NCBI RefSeq assembly: GCF_000715495.1 | Contig: NZ_JNLX01000145.1 | Coordinates: 1 to 64,000 of the forward strand | Length of the DNA: 64,000 nt | Direction: 5' to 3' | Source: Hymenobacter sp. IS2118 | GTDB lineage: Bacteria > Bacteroidota > Bacteroidia > Cytophagales > Hymenobacteraceae | Part shown: positions 58,125-64,000 of the stretch, one piece after another | Numbering within the stretch: the first letter of the stretch is position 1 | How the letters are laid out: each line of letters opens with the position of its first letter | The notes under the pieces: generated by a model | Told to the model about the DNA's origin: nothing | Databases searched by the model: none | The model's input: only the letters and a program-made list of their open reading frames with translations | Translations under genes and position numbers: made by a program

Positions 58125-58814
58125 TTAGGCGGCCTCTTTCTCTTCGGAAATCTTACCGGGCATGGTGCCGATAACGTGGTCCCACAAGGTACTGGACACG
58201 CCAAAGGCTACTTCATCCTGCCGGTAGTGGTGCTGGCTGTGGTGCGTCCACCATACTTTCAAAAAGTTCTTGGGGGGCGCGTAGGCATGAATGGCATAGT
58301 GCACAAACAGGTACATGGCGTACCCGAACGTGAAGCCCGACAGCAGGCCGAAAGCATAGGAGCCAAAGCTGAAGCGGAAGATGAAAAACAGCAGCGACGC
58401 CACAAAAACCGTCACAATGGGCGGCATGGCCAGCCGCGTCTTATCCTTGGGGTACTCGTGGTGCACACCGTGCATGGTGTACTGAAACTTCACGCGGCCT
58501 GGCGAAGTAGCCGGAAGGTGGTACAAATACCGGTGCACCGCGTACTCGGCAAACGTGAAAGCCAGCAGGCCCACCAGAAAAAGTCCCAGCGCCGAAATGC
58601 CCGACATGAAGCCGCGCGTGAGGCCGTAATACAGGCTGAGCACGGCCGTAACCGCAAAAATTCCCACTGGCAGGGCAATGTGCGTGTGCGACAAACGCTC
58701 CAGCAGAGGGTTTTGGAACAGCTGCGCCGAGCCCTTGTGCTTGGGCCGAACGGGAGGCGCGGTAACGGTAGGCGTAGGGCTAGCCTGGGGTTCCTTAGGG
58801 GATATTGCTTGCAT
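58125..58814 (-). CDS. Fatty acid hydroxylase / sterol desaturase family membrane protein
   Basis: A 229-residue integral membrane di-iron protein. The histidine clusters are HRYLYH, HGVHHEYP, HYAIHAY and HHSQHHY, the arrangement of the fatty-acid hydroxylase superfamily (sphingolipid 2-hydroxylases, carotenoid hydroxylase relatives). It probably hydroxylates a lipid acyl chain; Bacteroidota sphingolipids or sulfonolipids are possible targets but unproven. The start at 58814 is supported by a TAATTTTG box at 58847-58854. It is followed by aroK on its upstream side (same strand, 64 bases). Confidence 0.92.
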   Translation of the reverse strand: MQAISPKEPQASPTPTVTAPPVRPKHKGSAQLFQNPLLERLSHTHIALPVGIFAVTAVLSLYYGLTRGFMSGISALGLFLVGLLAFTFAEYAVHRYLYHLPATSPGRVKFQYTMHGVHHEYPKDKTRLAMPPIVTVFVASLLFFIFRFSFGSYAFGLLSGFTFGYAMYLFVHYAIHAYAPPKNFLKVWWTHHSQHHYRQDEVAFGVSSTLWDHVIGTMPGKISEEKEAA

Positions 58815-58846
58815 AGAGGTAACGGACGTTGTACGATAGGAATTGG

Positions 58847-58854
58847 CAAAATTA
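58847..58854 (-). promoter_or_regulatory. -7 box (TAATTTTG) of the hydroxylase gene
   Basis: On the minus strand TAATTTTG fits TAnnTTTG and lies 33 bases before the chosen start at 58814. A -33 box is not clear. It would sit just downstream of the aroK stop. Confidence 0.45.
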
Positions 58855-58878
58855 CGCACCAAGCGGTAGTTCACCGTC

Positions 58879-59400
58879 TTAGCCCGGAACCAGGCCGATG
58901 GCGGCCAGCTGCGCGGTTACCGCGTCGGTAGTGCAGTCGTCGGCCGCGCAACGCAGCCGGGCTTGCTCGTAAAACTGTTTGCGTGTGCTTAGGGTTTCGT
59001 GCAGCCATTTTTCGGTGGGGCCACTGGTGGCCAGCAGGGGGCGGCTTTTCGTTTCGGCCGCCGTAGCCAGCCGGGCCGTGAGCAGAGACACCGGCACGTC
59101 GAGCCACAGGGTTATGCCGTTGTCATTCAGTACCGTCAGGTTGTGGTGGAAACAGGGTGTGCCGCCGCCCGTGGCCAGCACCAAAGGCCCCGGCCGGGCC
59201 ACTATTTCCCGCAGCGTATCCGCTTCCAGCTGCCGGAAATGGGCTTCGCCGTGCTCCAGGAAGATAGCCGAAATAACCTGGCTGGCCCGGGCCACAATTT
59301 CGGCATCAAGGTCCAGGAAGGGCAGGTTGAAACGAGCGGCCAGGGCGTGGCCCAAGGTAGTTTTGCCCGAGCCCGGCATGCCGATGAGGAAGAGTTTCAC
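58879..59400 (-). CDS. aroK: Shikimate kinase
   Basis: A 173-residue enzyme phosphorylating shikimate at the 3-OH with ATP. Walker A is GMPGSGKTT near the start, the shikimate-binding DLD is in PFLDLDAEI, the next Arg/Glu motif is GEAHFRQLEA, and the GGG loop is LATGGGTPC. Length is normal. The start codon is GTG at 59400 (in the genome the codon reads GTG rather than ATG), and the protein begins MKLFLIGMPGSGKTT as expected. The upstream region holds a small transposon-like element. Confidence 0.95.
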   Translation of the reverse strand: MKLFLIGMPGSGKTTLGHALAARFNLPFLDLDAEIVARASQVISAIFLEHGEAHFRQLEADTLREIVARPGPLVLATGGGTPCFHHNLTVLNDNGITLWLDVPVSLLTARLATAAETKSRPLLATSGPTEKWLHETLSTRKQFYEQARLRCAADDCTTDAVTAQLAAIGLVPG

Positions 59401-59418
59401 GAGAGAGTTAGCTAGGGG

Positions 59419-59612
59419 GTTAGTTGTCGGTTGTCAGTTATTAACTGATGTTACGCGGCAACTACTTCTACGTTTCGGAAAGGCCCTTTTGCTGCTTCAG
59501 CAAAGACTGTTTCCAGGCAACCAGCCAATCCACTGCGTAACATCAGTTATTAATTATCAGTTTTTGGCCAATATGTCGCCTAACAACCAGCAACCAACAA
59601 CCGACAACTAAC
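59419..59612. repeat. Outer TTAGTTGTCGG-type inverted repeat enclosing a smaller element
   Basis: GTTAGTTGTCGGTTGT (59419-59434) and ACAACCGACAACTAAC (59597-59612) are perfect 16-base arms. The 102-bp element at 59445-59546 lies between them, as if inserted into an older repeat of the AGTTGTC type. Confidence 0.7.
59445..59546. mobile_element. MITE-like element, 102 bp, with 12-bp inverted ends and 7-bp direct repeats
   Basis: CTGATGTTACGC (59445-59456) and GCGTAACATCAG (59535-59546) are perfect inverted ends. The sequence TTATTAA flanks both sides (59438-59444 and 59547-59553), the sign of a target-site duplication. No open reading frame fits inside, so it would need a transposase in trans. 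The central part (about 80 bases) is not palindromic. Confidence 0.75.
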
Positions 59613-59615
59613 AAT

Positions 59616-60674
59616 TCAGCTAAGTTTTACGCGGGGGTCGAGCAGAGCATACAGCACATCGACCGCAATATTTATCAGTACAAAAAGCGCGGCCACAAAT
59701 AGCGTGGCCCCCATCACCACCGGAAAATCCAGGTTTTCGACGGCCCGCAGCGTCACCGTGCCCAGGCCTTTCCAATTGAAGATGTACTCGATGAAAAAGG
59801 CGCCGGCCATGAGCGAAGCCAGCCAGCTCGATACGGCCGTTACCACCGGGTTCAGGGCGTTGCGCAGGGCGTGGTGCAGCACCGTGGCGGTTTGGCTCAG
59901 CCCCTTGGCCCGCGCCGTGCGGATGTAGTCCTGGCCCAGTACGTCGAGCATGCTGGAACGCGTGAGCTGGGTGATGATGGCCAGCGGCCGGATGCCCAGC
60001 GCCACGGCCGGCAGCAGCAGGTTGCGCAGCACCAGCTGGCGCTGGCCCGTGAAGGGGTCGGTTTCGTAGAGCTGCCCGGTCAGGCTCAGGCCCGTCCAAT
60101 GGCTCCAATAAAAGCCAAACGTAACGGCAATGACGATGGCCGCCACGAACGAGGGCACCGAAATGCCAAACACCGACGTGGTGACCAGTGTGCGGTCCAG
60201 CACCGATTGGGGCCGGAGCGCCGCCGCCACGCCAAAGGCCACGCCACCCAGGCTGGCAATGAGCATGGCGGCCAGGGCCAGCCACATGGTGCCCGGAAAA
60301 TAATCGAGCAGAATGCGCAGCACGTCTTTATTGCTCTGAAAGGAGCGGCGCAGGTAGGGCGTTTTGAGCACCAGGGCCTGACCGCCCAGCGGCAGCAGGG
60401 CCACGCCGCCGTAGCGGGCCCGGCCGGCCGAGTCGCGCGGGTGCAGGCCCAGGGGCGAAATGTCGTTGAGGTAACCGGCTAACCGCGCCGGCAAGGGCTT
60501 GTCGAGCCCCAAATCGGCGGTGATGGCGGCTTTGGTGGCTACGTCGGAGCGCTGGCCGGCCAGCAGGGCGGCCGGGTCGCCGGGCAGCACATTAAACAGC
60601 AGGAACACCGTGCACGCCACGCCCACCAAAACCAGCAGGCCCTGAGCCAGACGACGGAGAATAAATGCGAGCAA
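59616..60674 (-). CDS. ABC transporter permease, OppB/DppB type
   Basis: A 352-residue inner-membrane permease for peptide-like import systems. It starts MLAFILRRLAQGLLVLVGV with a helix that is characteristic of DppB, then PGDPAALLAG, and has the EAA-type loop TARAKGLSQTATVLHHALRNALNPV where the ATPase docks. Six hydrophobic segments are visible. A periplasmic insert of about 60 residues is longer than in DppB. The ATPases, second permease and binding protein are not adjacent, so its partners lie elsewhere. Hairpin elements lie on both sides. Confidence 0.92.
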   Translation of the reverse strand: MLAFILRRLAQGLLVLVGVACTVFLLFNVLPGDPAALLAGQRSDVATKAAITADLGLDKPLPARLAGYLNDISPLGLHPRDSAGRARYGGVALLPLGGQALVLKTPYLRRSFQSNKDVLRILLDYFPGTMWLALAAMLIASLGGVAFGVAAALRPQSVLDRTLVTTSVFGISVPSFVAAIVIAVTFGFYWSHWTGLSLTGQLYETDPFTGQRQLVLRNLLLPAVALGIRPLAIITQLTRSSMLDVLGQDYIRTARAKGLSQTATVLHHALRNALNPVVTAVSSWLASLMAGAFFIEYIFNWKGLGTVTLRAVENLDFPVVMGATLFVAALFVLINIAVDVLYALLDPRVKLS

Positions 60675-60714
60675 AGGGCTTAACGGTTAATGGTGAGCGG
60701 TTCTCAGGACTTGC

Positions 60715-60818
60715 GCAGTCAGCTGCTGGCGCGCGTCTCCGACGCATGACTTCCTGGCCTGGTGCTTCCAAGCGCCGCCGTTTGCACCGCGCGCCAGCAC
60801 CGGAGTGCGTAAGTCCTA
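60715..60818. repeat. AGGACTTACGCA-ended hairpin element in the permease leader
   Basis: CAGGACTTGCGCA and TGCGTAAGTCCTA form inverted ends. Inside, GCTGGCGCGCG is perfectly complementary to CGCGCGCCAGC. It is 104 bases and lies between a -7 box at 60843-60850 and the permease start at 60674. Confidence 0.8.
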
Positions 60819-60842
60819 GTTGAAATATTCCAAGCACTCGCG

Positions 60843-60850
60843 CAAAAGTA
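60843..60850 (-). promoter_or_regulatory. -7 box (TACTTTTG) upstream of the permease gene
   Basis: On the minus strand TACTTTTG fits TAnnTTTG. A transcript from near 60836 would carry the hairpin element at 60715-60818 in its leader. The -33 box is not clear. A GTCATGC-family fragment lies just upstream, around 60870-60905. Confidence 0.45.
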
Positions 60851-60965
60851 GCCCTAGCAAAAAAAACTTTCATGCTCATCCGGCGTCCGCTTGTCGAAGC
60901 ATCTCTACCGAAGAAGACAAGCTTACTTCTGCGATAATGCTTGACCACTCCCCGCCAAAAAAAAA

Positions 60966-62135
60966 CTATTCTTTGAGGACTTTTTCAACTTCCCAAAGCT
61001 CGGGGATGTCGTGGTAGTGGTACTTGGCTTTTACCACGCCGTTGCGCAGCACCAGCAGGCCGGGGTTGGAGCGGATGATGGATTTGAGCACCGTGGCATC
61101 GGCGAAGTAGTAGGAGCCGGGCAGGTTCACATCGTGGCGGAAGGAATCGAACTTGGCCGCGCTGGTGCTGGTGATGGTGAGGGCCGTGATGGCGCGCCGC
61201 GACTTGGTGGCGGCCTCCATCAGCGCGTTGATGGCCCCGAACCGGTCGCGGTCGGCCTTGTTGGTGTTCTGCACGATGAGGATGAGCTTGTTGCCCGTGA
61301 GCACTTCCTGCGTGTAAGAACCTCCGTTGACATCTGAAACGTCGAAATCGGTGATGACCGGAGTCGACGTGATGGGATTCAGCGACTTCATGGCCTGGTA
61401 TTTCCAGGTGGTGTCGGTGGGGTACTGGTCAAATTCCTTGGTTTCGCCGTTGCGCGTCATCGTATAAGTGTAGCGGGCGGGTTCGGTGGGCTTCATCAGC
61501 TTGCCAATGTCGTTGCCTACCTTGTAGGGCAGGAAATCGAAATATGGCAGGTGTCCCAGCGCCCGCATGCCAATGCCAATGGCGATGGCCGAAACAAAAG
61601 TCATGGTCATGATGCCCGGCGTGCCCTGCACGAAGGCATGGCGCAAAAACCGCTGGTTGAAGAATACCATCGCCCACAGCACAAGCAAAAACACGTCCTT
61701 GGCAAACGAAGTCCAGGGCGTGAGCTTGATAAAATCGCCGAAGCAGCCGCAGTCGGTCACCTTGTTGAACGCCGCCGAATAGAATGTCAGGAAGGTGAAA
61801 AACACCAGCAGGCCCAGCAGTATCCACAGGGTGGCCCGCAGGTACCAGCGCAACAGCAGCGCCACCCCCAAAATAACTTCCAGCGAGCTGAGGACGATGG
61901 ATAACGTGCGGGACAAATCTTTGAACCACAGGAAAAAACCCGCCAGCGCGGGTACGGACACTGCAAATACATCAAAGTATTCCTCCAGCTTATAAGCCGT
62001 GCCCACGGGGTCGTTGAGCTTGATGAGGCCCGAAAAGATGAACAGCACGCCCAGCAGCAGCCACGCAACGCGGGTTAGCGTGCGCAAGGGGTGGGGCGCG
62101 GGAGCGGTTTGGGTACTGAAACTGGAAGTTGGCAT
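60966..62135 (-). CDS. DoxX/BT_3928 family membrane protein with thioredoxin-like C-terminus
   Basis: A 389-residue protein. Residues 1-220 hold about six hydrophobic segments of DoxX type (WLLLGVLFIFSGLIKLNDPVG) with a MauE-like CGCFGDF motif. The C-terminal half is soluble, with a thioredoxin-like pattern (LILIVQNTNKADRDRF, PGLLVLRNGVVKAKYHYHD) that lacks a CxxC. The same two-part structure defines the BT_3928 family of Bacteroidota. Its function is unknown; the CxC and thioredoxin-like fold suggest a redox or quinone-related role. The DUF1599 and folP genes follow upstream, an arrangement common in Bacteroidota. Confidence 0.9.
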   Translation of the reverse strand: MPTSSFSTQTAPAPHPLRTLTRVAWLLLGVLFIFSGLIKLNDPVGTAYKLEEYFDVFAVSVPALAGFFLWFKDLSRTLSIVLSSLEVILGVALLLRWYLRATLWILLGLLVFFTFLTFYSAAFNKVTDCGCFGDFIKLTPWTSFAKDVFLLVLWAMVFFNQRFLRHAFVQGTPGIMTMTFVSAIAIGIGMRALGHLPYFDFLPYKVGNDIGKLMKPTEPARYTYTMTRNGETKEFDQYPTDTTWKYQAMKSLNPITSTPVITDFDVSDVNGGSYTQEVLTGNKLILIVQNTNKADRDRFGAINALMEAATKSRRAITALTITSTSAAKFDSFRHDVNLPGSYYFADATVLKSIIRSNPGLLVLRNGVVKAKYHYHDIPELWEVEKVLKE

Positions 62136-62407
62136 AAGACAAAGTAAGTCCGTGGCAAACGGCGGTGCCGCGCGCAAAGTTTGGATTGACCGCAAAGTGC
62201 CCTGATACGGACTAGATAAAACAACGTCGTAGCAGGCCCGACGTGCAATTTTCGTTGGCCAACGCCTGCTGCGGCGATGGTCTGAATGGACGTAGCGCCA
62301 CCACTTTTGGGGCGTCGTGCCACTACTCAAACTGCCGCCCCTGGTTGCTACGCGCCGCGTGCCAGCGCCCGGCTACCGGCCGGAAACCGGATGGCTCAGC
62401 ACTGCAA

Positions 62408-62944
62408 TCAGCCTTCGCCGCGCAAAATCAAGGCAAACACGGCGTAGTTCAGCATGTCGCGGTAGCTGCCTTCGACGCTTTCGCTCACCAGGGCCGCCCC
62501 GCCAATATCCTCCAGCTGCTTCACGCGGTGCAGCTTCATCAGAATCAGGTCCGTGATGCTGGCCACGCGCATTTGGCGCCAGGCCTCGCCGTAGTCGTGG
62601 TTTTTGGCCAGCAGTAGGGTGCGGTTTTCGGCTGCTTCGTGGTCGTAGGCGGCGGCTACGGCCTCGGTGCTCATGTCCAGGGGCGTGCCGGGTGGCAGGT
62701 GCAGCTGCATCAGGGCAATGAGGCAGTAGTTGACGATGGCCACGAACTCCTCGTTCACGTCATCGGCCACCAGCTGCACGCCGGTTTCCTGAATGGTTCG
62801 GATGCGGTTGGCTTTAATAAAAATCTGGTCCGTGACCGAAGGCAGGCGCAGAATGCGCCAGGCCGTGCCGTAGTCGTGGGTTTTGGCCAGAAACAGGGTG
62901 CGGCAGCGGGCCAGCAGCAAGTCGTAGTGGGCGGGGGTTTGCAA
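62408..62944 (-). CDS. DUF1599 protein, internally duplicated
   Basis: A 178-residue soluble protein belonging to DUF1599 (nucleotide-modification-associated domain type). It consists of two similar halves: LAKTHDYGTAWRILRLPSVT in the first and LAKNHDYGEAWRQMRVASIT in the second, each with His/Asp-Tyr-Gly in the same place. The function is unknown. The start appears to be TTG at 62944 (MQTPAHYDL); no ATG or GTG is available upstream in frame. It is divergent from folP, 118 bases away. Confidence 0.88.
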   Translation of the reverse strand: MQTPAHYDLLLARCRTLFLAKTHDYGTAWRILRLPSVTDQIFIKANRIRTIQETGVQLVADDVNEEFVAIVNYCLIALMQLHLPPGTPLDMSTEAVAAAYDHEAAENRTLLLAKNHDYGEAWRQMRVASITDLILMKLHRVKQLEDIGGAALVSESVEGSYRDMLNYAVFALILRGEG

Positions 62945-62959
62945 GGGGTGAGATGGTGA

Positions 62960-63113
62960 GGGAGTGACTGAGTGAGGGAGTAATTGAGTGGCAGCGCCTC
63001 CTCCACGCGCCGCAAGTTCGCCCCCGCCGTTAGATATTGAGCTCGCCTAGCCTCCCAATCCCATGTCCTCTTTCCGCCATCACTCAGTTACTCCGCCACT
63101 CAGTCACTCCCTC
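62960..63113. repeat. Inverted repeat GGAGTGACTGAGTG crossing the folP start
   Basis: GGAGTGACTGAGTG near 62961-62974 is the reverse complement of CACTCAGTCACTCC near 63099-63112. The right arm lies inside the N-terminal coding region of folP, and further variants (GAGTAATTGAGTGG, CACTCAGTTACTCC) are next to both arms. Confidence 0.6.
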
Positions 63114-63944
63114 CTCTCGCCCCACGGCCGGCTGCTCAGCCTGCATCAGCCGCGGGTGATGGGCATCCTCAACCTCACGCCCGACTCGTTTTTCGCCGGC
63201 AGCCGCGTGGCGTCGGAGCAGGACCTGCTGGCGCGGGCCGCCGCCATGCTGGCCGCCGGGGCCGCCGTGCTCGACCTGGGCGCCTACAGCACCCGCCCCG
63301 GCGCCGACGATATTCCCGAAGCCGAAGAAACCCGGCGGCTGCTGCCGGCCGTGCAGGTGCTGCGCCGCGCGTTCCCGCAGGCCTTTATTTCGGTGGATAC
63401 CTTCCGGGCCGGCGTGGCCGAAGCCGCCGTGCTGGCCGGGGCCGATATGGTGAACGATGTGGGCGGCGGCACCCTCGACGCCGCCATGTTTGCCACCGTG
63501 GGCCGTCTGCGCGTGCCCTACGTGCTGATGCACCTGCGCGGCACCCCCCAAACCATGACCAGGCTCACGCACTACGATGACGATATAGTGCTCACCCTGC
63601 TGCGCTACTTCCGCGACGGCCTCGCCGCCCTGCGCCAGGCCGGCGCCGTGGATGTGCTGCTGGACCCCGGCTTCGGCTTCGCCAAAACGCCCGCCCAAAG
63701 CCACGAGCTGCTGCGCCGCCTGGCCGAGCTGCAGCCCCTGGGCCGGCCGCTGCTGGCCGGCCTCTCGCGCAAGAAAATGGTGTACGCGCCCCTCGGCCTC
63801 AGCCCCGAAGCGGCCCTGAACGGGACCACCGCCCTGCACGTGGTGGCCCTGCAGGGCGGCGCCCGCCTGTTGCGCGCCCACGACGTAGCCGAAGCCCACC
63901 AAACCATACAATTATTTGCCAATACCTTTCCAGTAGGGGAATAA
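63063..63944 (+). CDS. folP: Dihydropteroate synthase
   Basis: A 293-residue enzyme that joins p-aminobenzoate to the pterin in folate synthesis and is the sulfonamide target. Motifs are VMGILNLTPDSF, DLGAYSTRPGADD, VNDVGGGTLD, LDPGFGFAKT and LAGLSRKKMVYAPLG, covering the pterin and pABA sites. An N-terminal extension of about 30 residues is encoded by a repeat-rich stretch and is probably not conserved; no start codon lies between 63063 and the conserved core. The next gene begins after the window edge. Confidence 0.97.
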   Translation: MSSFRHHSVTPPLSHSLLSPHGRLLSLHQPRVMGILNLTPDSFFAGSRVASEQDLLARAAAMLAAGAAVLDLGAYSTRPGADDIPEAEETRRLLPAVQVLRRAFPQAFISVDTFRAGVAEAAVLAGADMVNDVGGGTLDAAMFATVGRLRVPYVLMHLRGTPQTMTRLTHYDDDIVLTLLRYFRDGLAALRQAGAVDVLLDPGFGFAKTPAQSHELLRRLAELQPLGRPLLAGLSRKKMVYAPLGLSPEAALNGTTALHVVALQGGARLLRAHDVAEAHQTIQLFANTFPVGE

Positions 63945-64000
63945 AGGCCGTAATTTGGGGGATGATGGGCCGGCCGCGCTGCGGTTACGCACGAGTCCGT

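Overview
The window looks like a chromosomal segment of a high-GC Bacteroidota bacterium, most likely Hymenobacter or a close relative (Cytophagales). The evidence is a cargo protein with a type IX secretion sorting domain, BT_3928-type DoxX, DUF1599, DUF2807 (head-GIN), DUF1684 and DUF4397 proteins, a Bacteroidota-style Wza/BY-kinase/PHP-phosphatase exopolysaccharide module, lack of Shine-Dalgarno spacing at most starts, and several promoters of the Bacteroidota type TTTG-N19/20-TAnnTTTG. No rRNA, tRNA, CRISPR array, prophage or intact insertion sequence was found.

Layout. 1-4054: a truncated YitT-type membrane protein, a CPA1-type Na+/H+ antiporter, then a leftward peroxide/electrophile-stress cluster (OhrR-type MarR regulator, Ohr, DJ-1/PfpI protein) headed by a perfect 20-bp palindromic operator. 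4244-12811: a large PAS-rich hybrid histidine kinase, a secreted amidohydrolase, a head-GIN protein, a small secreted protein and uvrB. 12911-18330: an ECF sigma factor overlapping a gene whose product joins an anti-sigma-like N-terminus and one membrane helix to an Ala/Gly/Thr-rich linker and an outer-membrane-barrel-like domain; then wrbA and a LytTR/LytS-type two-component pair. 18608-29216: a secreted serine hydrolase, aroE, a DedA protein, a bestrophin-like channel, a 1,111-residue T9SS cargo protein, a ComA/HSA32-like protein and a TPR protein. 29379-35052: an epimerase and the exopolysaccharide export module (Wza, Wzc-like kinase, PHP phosphatase) under one well-matched promoter. 35191-47602: acyl-CoA dehydrogenase, rpsU, an AhpD-like protein, a HAD hydrolase, a redoxin, a decayed flavoprotein fragment, xerC-hpf, metK, an SDR, a THUMP-like methyltransferase and ahcY. 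47857-63944: a luciferase-like monooxygenase, prolyl oligopeptidase, a sugar nucleotidyltransferase, a LemA-TPM-TPM cluster, small envelope proteins, a fatty-acid-hydroxylase-type enzyme, aroK, an OppB/DppB-type permease, a DoxX/BT_3928 protein, DUF1599 and folP.

How parts fit together. aroE and aroK serve the shikimate pathway, and metK and ahcY both serve the S-adenosylmethionine cycle, though neither pair is adjacent. xerC and hpf are probably co-transcribed. The exopolysaccharide genes form an export/tyrosine-phosphorylation unit without glycosyltransferases in view.

The most unusual content between genes is a set of short palindromic repeat families. They include a hairpin element with AGGACTTACGCA-type ends (three copies), a 102-bp element flanked by 7-bp direct repeats, GTCATGC-type REP hairpins, and TTAGTTGTC-type inverted repeats. 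No completely new multi-gene defence or biosynthetic system was recognised. The best candidates for new biology are the sigma/trans-envelope fusion pair, the unassigned transcript start 5' of the bestrophin gene, and the small palindromic elements placed in 5' leaders.
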